A stretch of 64,000 bases of DNA, from contig OZ005704.1 of the NCBI GenBank assembly GCA_963930775.1, forward strand, positions 2,108,001 through 2,172,000, given 5' to 3'. The stretch is from Cliona cf. orientalis (Eukaryota; Porifera; Demospongiae; Clionaida; Clionaidae). Position numbers and translations under genes: made by a program. Shown here one piece after another: positions 35,001-46,200 of the stretch; the stretch's first letter is position 1; every line of letters begins with the position of its first letter. The notes beneath the pieces are model-generated. The model had not been told where the DNA came from and did no database searches. It saw only the letters and a program-made list of their open reading frames with translations.

Positions 35001-38000
35001 TTCAGATCGGTCCTGATATTGCACGCCACATGTATGATGCTATAATTATTTATAGCTAATTACCTCATAACCACAGAAAAGTAAATTACTACTGGGGATG
35101 TAATGGAAAACTTACTACAATGTAACATCCCTTGTCCCTCATGAAAAATATCACACCGCTAGCTTACAGCAGCAGCCATTATCAACCTCAGACACATTGA
35201 CTGTGCATGCTCCATATTGCATAATATTAGGGTGTGTGCATAGCGTGAACCGGTTCGAACGTGATCTCGACCTAGCTGCCATGTGCCAGGAAAAGTACGA
35301 GCTCGCCAAAGAAAGCGAGCTGAGAGAGTAGCCATATCTCATTGATTATCCACGATCTCTTCTACGCTAGGTTCGAATTCTGGATCCTAACAACCTTTCA
35401 TATGAGCTGAACATTTTGAAACAGACTTCGTAGCAATTTCATCACAATTACCTCATAATTTCATCATTGGTTGGTCGATTTTTTTTGTTGATTGGGACTC
35501 GGGATGTAATTTCATGATGTGGGTACAATGGTGGGGATTATTTCATTCAGATAATCCATTTGTAGTCAAAGATTATTGTGCATATTATTATCATTATATA
35601 GCAAAAGCGTAAGAAGTCTTTGGAACACAGGGTAAGAGCAGCTATAATATAATAATGTGTTACATTGTACATATTTTGTGGACTGACACTAGTGCTTTTT
35701 ATATAGCATGCTGCATTCATTCATGCTATTCAACAGTGAATAATTCTTTGCCATTATGATAGCTATAGAAATTATTATCATGATGATGGTGTCCATGACT
35801 GCTGTAGCTACACAACACATGCAACTAACTTGTTAATTATTATGCATGTGGCTCAAGTAGCTTAGCAGTACCCTACTAGTTTACCCTCAACTGACAAAGA
35901 TATTTTTTATTATAGGAATTGGCTTCAGTGGAGATGAATGCCGAACACAACTTGACAGTTCAGGTATATACAACATGATGTGTAAAGTAGATCACTATGG
36001 CTACCCTATAGCTTACTAGCTCATTAATAGGGTGTTATAAACCGTATATATATAGTGGGAAACTTTCGAGGGAGAAAACTTTTACGGATCAGTAGGAAGG
36101 GAACATTTACTTTTGCTGAATAATAAAGTGATCGCATAAGTAGGTGTGGCATAGCTAAAATTTCGTGGAAAAAATTTTCACAGGTGACTGTAAAAATATT
36201 TAATCATGAAATTTGTAAAGGTTTTCTCCCTTGAAAATTTCCCACTATACGGTATTCATTATGCAATAGCCAGTATATCAATTTCCTCGATTCCGGACAG
36301 TCCTTAAGTGCACTGAGCCTGCTGTTAAATGTGCAGTTTAGTGAGTGTATACTACATAATAATATAATAATTCTTGTACCTGACACCATAGGCAGTGCCT
36401 TAAGTAATCTTTACAAAGCCAATAATACTGTACTATCCTCAATTTGTTTGATTATAAGGTGGATGTGGTGTATCAAATCATAGTCTACACACGATATATA
36501 CTATCTTGTTTAGTAGTCTGTCATCTCAATTATTGTGTTCTCTATTTGACAATGTATGTGCATGGGCGTAGGAACAGGGGTGGCCACAGGGGCCAGGGCC
36601 CCCCCACTTTTTGAGCCAGTGACATTTAATACCTGCAGTTCAAAATAGATACGATCCAGCTAGTCTGCAGTAACTAACATGAGTGAATGTGCCTCAATTG
36701 TATTCCATTCGACTTACATTTTATTTTTTCATCGAGAAACTCGCGATAGTAGTGTCGATCGTGCAAAAATGGGCGTGGTTTGACACAAAGTGGGCGTGGT
36801 CGTAAAAATTTCGCGCGCACTTCGCGCGCAACTGGATATTAGGCCCACCCAACCTTCAACATCTTCCTACGCCCATGATGTGTGTCCTTATGCACTTTTG
36901 AATAAAATTTACCTCATGCAGTGACAGTGCTAGCTAGGGTAGATTTATCACTTGCAAGTTAGTCAGTTAGTTAGTTATATAGCAGTCTCTTCATGTGTAT
37001 ACCGTAGGTCGGGTTTTAATTGCGAGTATCTATTAATTGCGAATTGCGAGTTTTTCTACGTTTCGCAATTAATAGATTCATAAACATAAACGTGCACGTA
37101 TACTACAGTACGGTACAGGGTCATCCATCACAATTATTGGATTCACAATTTGGCCTGACTTGACTAGAACACAATCATTAAACTATATACGCAATTAAAA
37201 CCCGTCCTACGGTATAGAACGGGAAATGCATGAGACAAATATACCACAATGGACAAGAAGAAAGGACCAGAAACTCTTACATATTATATGGTCAAACTTG
37301 AGTCAGATATATGGTAAAACTCAAAATTATTGCCAATATATGTTCGAAGTCAAATAGCTATCAAATTTTATTATGATCAAACTCAAATACATGGTCAAAC
37401 GTAAGTTATGGTCAAGTATATAAATTTTGACTGAATACCCATAATTATAAAGTCAAACATGCAGCAAATATATGGTCAAAATTCAAGAAGATACCCTTAC
37501 ATAATAGTCACGGATATGACCTATCTATTAGTTAATTGGACCGACGTGACATCAACAGAATCATAGCCAGAATCTGCGTTCGCGAATAAAATTCACGATC
37601 GCACGCACAAACGTGCACCCACGATCCTTATGTAGTCTCGTTCACGGACCCACCCCCTTTGGGGCAGAGTCTAGGGACTTGACCATCTCACTCCACTACA
37701 ATCCTCCTACGTATATAGGAGGGCTGGCGCGTGAGACTAGGTACAATCGGACATTGTATTGTGTGGTAAGCATAAAATTAATGAAACTACTACTATTTAT
37801 GTACTATAATATATCCCACTGCACCTGTTGTGGTGTGTCTTATCAAATCAATAAGAATTAACTGGGCTAGCCTTATCCCCAGGCCCTCTCTCAATCTCCC
37901 AATATTTATTATGGGAGATAGAGAGAGGGTCTGGGGACACGGCTAGCTCACCTAATTTCATTCATACTTACCCTACAAATTACAATGTCCTATTGTACCT

Positions 38001-40308
38001 AGTCTTGTGCGCCAGCCTTTCTACGTAGGAGGGATTGTAGTATTTGACCACAATGATATTTGAGTTTGACCATAATTATATCCGACTCAAGTTTGACCAT
38101 GTATTTGAGCTTGCCGATTTTGTCAGTGTTGGAATGCCATAGTGTGGGTCACTAATGCATGGAGAGTGCTGCAGGCTATCTGCCACCTGGGGAGAAATTT
38201 AGACCAACATGACAATACTGATATTTGATAAGTCTCATGTACTATTGCTTTCATTCTTTTCCCCACAGTCTGGCTACAAAGCTCTTTACAAGGCGTCCAA
38301 GGAAGACCGCCTTGAAGTATTGAAGCGACTGTTGCAGTCTTTCGCCGACGAAAACAGTGTGAGTACAGAACCACCTCACTAGTACCATTCACTCCTTAAC
38401 GTAAAATTAATCTGGATATTAAATTTTTGTTGTTGAAATTTTTTGATCGAATTAGATGCCTCATGCTAAGGAGCTCTGCAATTAGTCATATTGCTTAGTT
38501 TAGTGCCAAGTGCATCCACACATCAAGTGTTGTAAAAGATTTAGAAACATAATAGTTACTATTTTAGGGGACACTTCCAAACTGTTTAAGAAAAATAATT
38601 ACACTAAGGGGGAGGGGTCAGGGCCATGATACTAATTTTAGCCTTGTTAAGCTGGATTATATCTGCCACTGTCTTCAAGTCCCAGTATCATTTACTTTTG
38701 TCATGACACTAAGGGAGGGGGGGGGGGGAGAGGGGGTCCAAGGCTTAACATCATAATGATGCTAATTATTATATTAATTTTTATAACAATTTGTGCTCGA
38801 AAAGAGTGGTTAACATGAATAGCTAGTAATAGTTAAGTTAAGTATCCCCCTACTAATCACTCTTTAATTTGCCAACTTTACCCATGCACACAGTTGATAA
38901 TAAGTAGGTCACATTTTATGCATTTGGGGATAGCTGTAATTCTCTCCATTATGTACACGCACATGATTCATAATAATTATAATATTATGAACACATTGAT
39001 ATCCTGAATACACAATAATCAAGTAGGAATGCAATATTAGACAAATTTTGGTATGAGAAATGAAATTATAACATGAATAATAATTATGTCAATTGTCTGA
39101 GACTAGTTACTAAACTTCTTTTCTCACAGCTTGGCAACACTCCTCTTCATCTGGCTATTTTATTATGCGTCCAATTCTTGTTTTCTGAATGGCAGGCTGG
39201 CATTAGCTAAATTAAAGGCATTGTGTCACATTTATAAAGTGTAATAATTATTATTGTTTCTTAGTGAGCTTATTAATTCTTATAAACTAGGTACAGGAAG
39301 TATGAATATCGTGGCATACCATATACTCTGGTTAATAAGCGCATGCGCTTATAGTGCTAGTGGTAAACGGAACGACAGTATGCACTTAATAAAGGATATG
39401 CACTTATATGGCACATAATCATGCCCACAAACGTTTGGGTACGTGATGGATGCGAGGCCCGCTCACGCTATAGCGCTAGCTGGTTCGATTGATCGAGTAC
39501 TTTAGCGTTTACAGCTGCCGCTCAAGACGACGAGTGTTGGCGATTTGTCTGAAATTCGATCTTCTTGCATGATATGGTCATCATTTCTCCAAGGATATCT
39601 GGACTCCACATACTTTCCAGCCGGTCAAGGTCAGGTTCATAGAACGCCACGCCTATTAAGAGCATGTGCTTGAGACGAGAATTAAGAGAGCATGTGCTTA
39701 AATTATAAATAATGTGCGCTTAATAACCAGAGTGTATGGTATGGCTTCAGGTAGCAATGGTACTATTAAACTCATGTCTAAAAAATTCTATAATGTATAC
39801 TTATTCTCAAAAAGTAATTATTTACCTATCTGATCAATCAAAGACTTCTGAATCAAACAAAATCAATCATATCCAGTCATAACAATGGCATACAGTATAA
39901 TAATGTCATGTAAATAATTCTTTATTGTGTTACAGGAATCTGAAGAGCCAGCACGAGAACCTCCTTCAAGTGCCAATCTTTTTGATGTATTAAAGGAAGT
40001 AGGAATTGTAAGCCATACTCTAATTTCGCTGTTTCATCATCACCATAATGGATCATGGCTGTTCTAAAATGCCTATCAATGATATGTGTATAATAAAAAC
40101 CTTTGCTATTATGTTCAAGTCCTAAATGAAACCATGATAGTCACTTTTGAAGTCACACCCTCTAGCTATAGTCCCTATTGAAACAGTATAATAACTATGC
40201 TTTCACCATTATTAGGATATACTATATATTAAGGAGCAAATTTGGAAACTCGAGAAAATACAGACAGCGTTGTCTGCGGATGAGAAGAAGCTATCGGGGA
40301 ATACGTAA
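32089..40308 (+). CDS. Receptor R4: signal peptide, Ig-like, FN3-like, TM, ankyrin-like tail
   Basis: Exons: 32,089-32,146 (signal peptide, VIAALAIIIS), 32,417-32,806 (Ig-like), 33,306-33,635 (FN3-like), 33,865-33,959 (TM), 35,602-35,631, 35,916-35,963, 38,269-38,358, 39,936-40,007 and 40,216-40,308 (stop TAA). The frame closes across all junctions and gives 401 residues. The Ig-like part has VFTCV, LAWSGDDY and IKCLHV. The FN3-like part has the shared NCTPDLLINVTVVNRCG. The helix is followed by EFK and the basic QKRKKS. The exon at 38,269 (YKALYKASKEDRLEVLKRLL) looks like most of an ankyrin repeat. The last two exons look helical. An alternative last exon at 39,130-39,210 continues the ankyrin pattern. 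The ATG is chosen because it opens the signal peptide. Adhesion or recognition with an intracellular scaffold is inferred. Confidence 0.75.
34381..34450 (+). repeat. Possible tRNA-derived SINE fragment
   Basis: CCCATAGCGCAGTGAGTAAG resembles a tRNA-type A box, and GATCGAGATTGAGG about 40 bases on is a weak B box. There is no credible cloverleaf. It lies in an R4 intron. Confidence 0.25.
34581..34865 (-). other. Unexplained 94-codon minus-strand ORF in an R4 intron
   Basis: The open frame starts MYCEVYLKKHG and contains SCTAAIYGDNPLEEG and SASCVATSNLTV, a composition more protein-like than most short frames here, with five cysteines. No family was recognised and no neighbouring minus-strand exon was found. 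It may be a decayed exon of a receptor-like gene, a retro-fragment, or chance. Confidence 0.25.
36040..36254. mobile_element. MITE, ACCGTATA...GTGGGAAACTTTCGAGG type
   Basis: The inverted ends AGTGGGAAACTTTCGAGGG and CCCTTGAAAATTTCCCACT are followed outside by ACCGTAT/ATACGGT. It lies in an R4 intron. Confidence 0.75.
36561..36877. mobile_element. MITE, CATGGGCGTAGGAA type
   Basis: The ends CATGGGCGTAGGAA and TTCCTACGCCCATG are perfect inverted repeats. The interior contains GGGCCCCCCCACTTTTTG and a GCGCGCACTTCGCGCGC palindrome. It lies in an R4 intron. Confidence 0.8.
37000..37215. mobile_element. MITE, TACCGTAGGTCGGGTTTTAATTGCGA type, copy 1
   Basis: The ends ACCGTAGGTCGGGTTTTAAT and ATTAAAACCCGTCCTACGGT are inverted, with repeated AATTGCGA words inside. 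The same element lies in the opposite orientation at 61,258-61,467. Confidence 0.85.
37694..38042. mobile_element. Nested inverted-repeat element in R4 intron
   Basis: The outer ends ACTACAATCCTCCTACGTA and TACGTAGGAGGGATTGTAGT are inverted. An inner hairpin at 37,863-37,952 uses GGCTAGCC...CCCAGGCCCTCTCTC ends, loosely like the CTAGCCTCG family. Confidence 0.7.
39130..39210 (+). CDS. R4 alternative last exon with ankyrin motif
   Basis: After a good acceptor (TTCTCACAG) the frame reads LGNTPLHLAILL and runs 26 codons to TAA, with no convincing donor before the stop. It joins in phase with the exon at 38,269-38,358, whose end FADENS plus this start reproduces the turn and helix of an ankyrin repeat. 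A transcript using it would give a 373-residue receptor. Alternatively it is a relic of a longer ankyrin array. Confidence 0.5.
   Translation, partial: LGNTPLHLAILLCVQFLFSEWQAGIS
39317..39741. mobile_element. MITE, TACCATATACTCTGGTTAATAAGCGC type
   Basis: The ends CTCTGGTTAATAAGCGCATG and CGCTTAATAACCAGAG are inverted, bounded by TACCATA/TATGGTA. A partial copy lies at 17,563-17,800. Confidence 0.8.
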
Positions 40309-40536
40309 CAACACAGAGTCTGGTGATGATGATGGAACAGATTAAATAATTCACTAATAATTGAATAATTCAATAATTGAATGTCATGCAAGCAATTATT
40401 CTTGACTCAGACTGTATACTATTATACCATAGCATGTTGTAGTATGATTGAAAGGAACATAAATTAGGTATAATAGTATTATACTGTGCATAATTTTAAT
40501 AACAATGATTAGCATGCTAGCGCTGGTGTTGAAACA

Positions 40537-40556
40537 TTATTGCGCATGCGCAATAA
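40537..40556. promoter_or_regulatory. NRF1-like palindrome in the glycogen phosphorylase promoter
   Basis: TTATTGCGCATGCGCAATAA is a perfect 20-base palindrome containing TGCGCATGCGCA, the consensus bound by NRF1 in other animals. It lies 130 bases before the phosphorylase ATG. A TATA-like TAATATAATATAGG at 40,597-40,610 follows. Binding is inferred from the motif only. Confidence 0.45.
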
Positions 40557-40685
40557 GCTAACCTGCTTTTGCGGCGCGCGCATCGGATCAGGAGGCTAAT
40601 ATAATATAGGCAAGGTTCACAGTACAGTGGCAGTGCAGCAGGGGCATTCTCTGTACCGGTATACCGCGAGTTTGTCAAGCTGAAA

Positions 40686-43250
40686 ATGGCTACACCGCAG
40701 AGCCCAAGTTACCGCAAGAAGCAGATCTCTATGAGGCATCTTCCCCAGCTGGAAGACGTGACCTCCGTGAGGACGAGCTTCAACCGGCACCTGCACCACA
40801 CCTTGGTCAAAGACCGCCACGTAGCCACCAAGCTCGACTTCTACCAGGCCACGGCACACACCGTGAGGGACCACCTGGTCGGGAAATGGATCAGGACACA
40901 GCAGCACTACTACACCGTGGACCCAAAGGTAAAAGAAAGCCCTAGGCCCTAGGCTATCATTCACATCTTAGTTTGTTTGAATATGTTGATGACTGAGAAA
41001 CGGCTTGAAGTGATGTACTGAGCTACCTTTAATATTTACTCTGCTCTCTTTCTCTCTCTCTTCTGGATGGTTGCTGATGTTATACTTTTTATTCATTTTC
41101 ACATCTGTCGACTTGTCATGTTTGATCAGCATACAAATGGCAGCTGTTTCTGTTCAGCCATAATAATATTGTTTGATGTAATTTATGGGGTATCCCCCTC
41201 CCTCTTGTTTCCAATGATTATTGTTCTGTTTACTGTCTCTATTGAAACTGCAGCGTTGCTATTACCTCTCAATGGAGTTCTACATGGGTCGCTCCCTTAC
41301 CAACGCCATGGTCAACCTGGGCATCGACTCGCCTGTGGAGGAAGCCCTCTATGAGGTCAGCTTTGCACATGTACTTGGAAGTTAATCGACTATTGTATCT
41401 CATTTCCGATATCCTAAATATATTTATGCATGTATTCTTGGCCACTATGTATGGTACTGTGGATAATATCTACATGTATTGTGGGGGACCCTTAGGAGAA
41501 TTTGTTATTGAAGGTGCCCTAGTCTTGTAATGTTCCTTGTTTTTAATAGGAAGTTTTCATATACTGCAGGGCGTACATGTATCTAGCTATATGCAGTACT
41601 ATAGTAAATCCTCTTCGTTGCTGTCTACCAAACCACGTCACTGTGGTGGTTCTAGTTTGTGTGATATTGGTTTGTGGAAGAGACCACAGTCTATGTCAAT
41701 TCATTGGTCAGGCAGGTGCTACCACATGCATGTACATGTACACTGACTGTATATTAGCATCGGCACTGTAGCGCTGAATCCGACGCTGATGCCTGTCCAT
41801 TGTTTTATGGAGGCATGCACAGCTCATGGCATCAATGATATTTATTTGTCTGATTGCATATACTTGTTTAGTGTATTCATGAATTCAACATATGCCACAG
41901 TTCCTCCATACTGATTGTTAAGGATGTGATATATCGCTCCTACCAACCATATCCTCTCATATTGGTTTGCAGAGGGATGTTGGCTACCCTCAGTAAGGGT
42001 CACTTTTCCTCTGAATCACTTATAGCTGGCTTCAACAGTCTTAATTTCTTACCTATAATTGATATTGACTGTTTTTGAATTTGTATGGTATGGTTGAGAA
42101 GTTGTGGGTGAGCTTCACAATGGAGTTTCATTACTACCCCTGTTGACTTAACCACTTCCTCCCAGTAGAAAAATCAGGGCTGTGGTGGGAGTGAATATTA
42201 ATTTTGATTCCAGCAGCCTGACTTCTTCCCTTGGTACCTATAACTTCCTCCATCTTTCTCTCCCCCCCCCCCCCCCTCTCCCTCACTCCCTCCCACTCTC
42301 TCTCTCTCTCTCTCTCTGTCTCCCTTCCTCCCCCCTCCCATATACTGTTCTTAGCTTGGTTTGGATCTTGAAAACTTGCAAGAGGAGGAGGAAGATGCTG
42401 GTCTTGGTAATGGTGGTCTGGGACGACTTGCTGCCTGTTTCGTTGACTCCATGGCTACTCTCCAGCTGCCTGGCTACGGCTATGGACTGAGGTACGACTA
42501 CGGTATCTTTACACAAGCTATCAGGGATGGACACCAGGTAAGGAGTGAGCTCTCTTTCCCTCCCTCCCCCTCTCTCTCCCGCTCTTTCTTTCCCTCTCCC
42601 TCTCCCTCTCTCTCTCTCTCTCCCCCCCCCCCCCCCCCCCCCACTCTCTCTCTCTCTCTCTTTGCTGCTACACATGCATATTATAGATACTCACTCAATT
42701 ATGACCGGCTGTAGTCTCTCTGTCTTTGCACCTGTAGTAACTAATTAATGTGCATGATCTTCGCATGTCATTTACGCATGCTTTACACATGCCTATTCTT
42801 ATTGCCAGCCTTAAGTTGCGTCTTGTCTGAAAACACCTGATGACATGAAAACTTGTACGACGTACATGTACTATACACGTGTGTGTACAATGTAGGTCGA
42901 ATTGCCAGACGATTGGCTTCGCTTTGGAAGCTGCTGGGAAATTCCTCGCCCGGAGTACACGCTCAAGGTCCAGTTTTATGGCCGTGCTGAGATCGATGGT
43001 TGGAAGGACGCCCAGGTTGTGCTGGCCATCCCCCACGATTACCCCATCCCTGGCTACAAGAATGGAACGGTCAACACAATGAGGCTCTGGTCTGCAAAGT
43101 CACCAAATGACTTTGATCTCTCCTACTGTGAGTTTTGGGAAATGTATTAATAAAATAGTTGTTCTACACGATCTCTCCACGTGTGTGTGGTTTGCAGTGT
43201 ATTTTGCTTTTTACCGAGTGTGTGTGAGAGAAAATGAGAAAGTAGGCAGT

Positions 43251-43298
<48 letters not shown>

Positions 43299-46200
43299 TC
43301 TACGTTTCACTTTATTGTGTTGCAGTTAACCATGGTGACTACATCAAGGCTGTTCTTGACCGTAACCTTGCTGAGAACATCACTCGTGTGCTCTACCCCA
43401 ATGACAATGTGAGCACTAACACATAATACATCCTTTGGGGACTACTACTGTATGCGACTTGCAATTTCGGTCTGCATAAGTGCTAACCCACTATTTTGTA
43501 TGGAAACTGCTACCATTGATACATGCATGTGGTCGTGGGCTCTTATCCACTTGTCCTGGGCTGTACCATAATCCCTTCTCCTCAGTACCTACACTCGAAT
43601 AGCCCAAGATGCATGATGTACATGTATCAACCTGGTATTTCGTGGAAAATCCCATGTGGATTAGAAGATTTTTAAATTCATGTACACCACATACCTGTAC
43701 ATTATAAATTGTGTGGGCACTCATGCAGTGTATATTGCGTATTATTGTACGGGTGCATTAGTAGATTTTGAATAAAGCATGTATGGTCAAGCATACATGT
43801 ACATGTTGTATTACATACCAATACCTTGCTATGTATCTATTCCAGAAAATGGAAGGGAAGGAGCTTCGTTTGCGTCAGGAGTACTTCCTCTGCTCAGCCA
43901 CCCTGCAGGACATCGTGAGGAGGTACAAGGCCTTCAAGTCCAAGATGGGGGGAGAAGCAAGGACCACCTTTGACAAGTTCCCTGAAAAGGTTAGCCGCCG
44001 GTGACCAACACCTGCATGACCAACATACATGTACATGTACATGTAGCCTCGTCCCCAGGCCCCTCCCTACGCGGGGAGAAGGGCCTGGTACACACCGACT
44101 GTGCATGCGCTAGTTTGTACCCAGAATCTGGGTACATCGTATATTCCCGTAAAATATTCAGTAAACTAAGTATTTAAGATTACGTCATCCTTTCTTTCTG
44201 CTCGCGTATGGCCAAGGAACGCACGACGCGAGCTCAAACAGTTTGTTCGAGTAGTTGGCTGGCCAGCGAAAGCAAAAAGACTTACCCTGGCACCTGTTTG
44301 AGCAAGCAATCGAATTGCCACGCGGTAAGCTATAGTATACGGACAATTTTTACAGAAAATCTACGGATAAAGTGGCGCATGCACAGTCGGTGTGTACCAG
44401 GCCCTTCTCCCCGCTTAGGGAGGGGCCTGGGGACGAGGCTAATGTACATTTACATGTACCTGGATGGATGAGGAATTCTGCTACTCAGCACACGAGTGCA
44501 TGTTTAACAGTATTATCGTGAATCTGAAGCGAACGATTACTGGCTTGTACATGTACGTACACACGTACATGCACTATGTATACTAACTGTACATGGAGGA
44601 AGCTATGCATTTGAGTGCATAATTACAATAATATTATAATCTATGCTTAGTAACCTTACTGTTGTGGTATACTGGCATGAATTTTAATATCACCAGTCTG
44701 AGCGTAGGTCAGGTCAGGTCATGGCTCTAGTCGATGCTGAGCTCAAGCCACTTATCATACATGTACAGCTGCATCTTCCGATTCTAGTTGTCTACCTGTA
44801 ATTACATGTATACAATTCAAATAATAGTCTGTACATTGTACGTACATGTACAATACATGTATATACCTCTTTGTATGATGTGTATCGGGGTCACCGTACA
44901 TCTGTACTGCGTGCACATCTACATGTGTACATGTGTAGCTTCCTCTCTTATTGACCTTTAGTCACCTGCTTGAGCTGTACTTGTTTGTTTTGGGGTCTTG
45001 TTTAGCCCCTTTAACACTAGTGTACCGTTAATAGTGAATATTTTGTGTCAAAAACATTTCGTGCGATAACTTTTCGTTGTCAGGTAAACGACCCTGTTCT
45101 GCAATTACATTAATAATCCACATAGGTTCATGTGTTTAATGTTCGCCTTGCCTGTACCATCCAAGAAAATAGTATTTAAACGACATTTTTTGTATAATTA
45201 ACGATTGGTATACTGATGTACATTTGCATGAGCATGAGGTGATTTCCCTATAATATTATTGGGGGTTGGATGTAGAATAATAATATGTTGATAAAAATAA
45301 TACATTGAACTTTGATGCGTGACTGTAGGTAGCCATCCAGCTGAACGACACTCACCCAGCCATGGCCATCCCTGAGCTCATGCGCATCCTATTGGACGTA
45401 GAGAAGCTAGGATGGGACGAAGCCTGGGGCGTCTGCACCAAGACCTTTGCCTACACCAACCACACCTTGCTCCCAGAGGCTCTGGAGAGGTGGCCAGTCA
45501 AAATGCTGGAGAATATGCTACCAAGGCACCTGCAGATCATCTATGAAATCAACGCCAGGCACCTCAAGGTGGGTGAGAAGAGGTAGAGAGGGTTGGGGGG
45601 GGGGGGGGGGGGGGAGGGAGAGGAAGGGATCTGATGTAACATACATGTACATGACAAGTTTAGACTAGGAAGTCACAAAGGCAGCAAGCACATGTAATTA
45701 GCATTTTGCTTGTGGTGTGCCCTTGTATCATTTGTAGTGCTACACCATTACAATGCAATCATGTACATGTACGAGTACATTTAGTTAGTAGATATGACAT
45801 TAATTTTTGTCCTGATATCTCTAACAGCCCAAGTGCACAATCAAACGTATTGTATACTGTCATACATAGGAGATTCCTGATTATTACCGTAATATTCCCT
45901 GTACCTCAGGCGGTGACGGCTCGGTGGCCTGATGACTTTGACCGCATGCGTAACCTCTCGATCATTGAGGAGGAGCCAGAGAAGAGGGTGAACATGGCCC
46001 ACCTGGCCATAGTCGGCTCCCACGCTGTCAACGGAGTGGCAGCAATTCACTCCGACATCCTCAAGAAATCAGTGTAAGCATCTGCTCCTCCTGGTGTAAC
46101 TGGTGCACTTCTGTTAGCTAGAGCTGTCTATACAACCCCTAGCTTGATGATATGACGACCCTTACCTATTTTGTGCGTATCCAGTACATGGCTAACTTCA

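Noticed and set aside
42283..42748. Several open frames over the CT/GA-rich tracts near phosphorylase exon 3
   Set aside because: They are low-complexity Ser/Pro or Arg/Glu readings of microsatellites and overlap a real exon in another frame.
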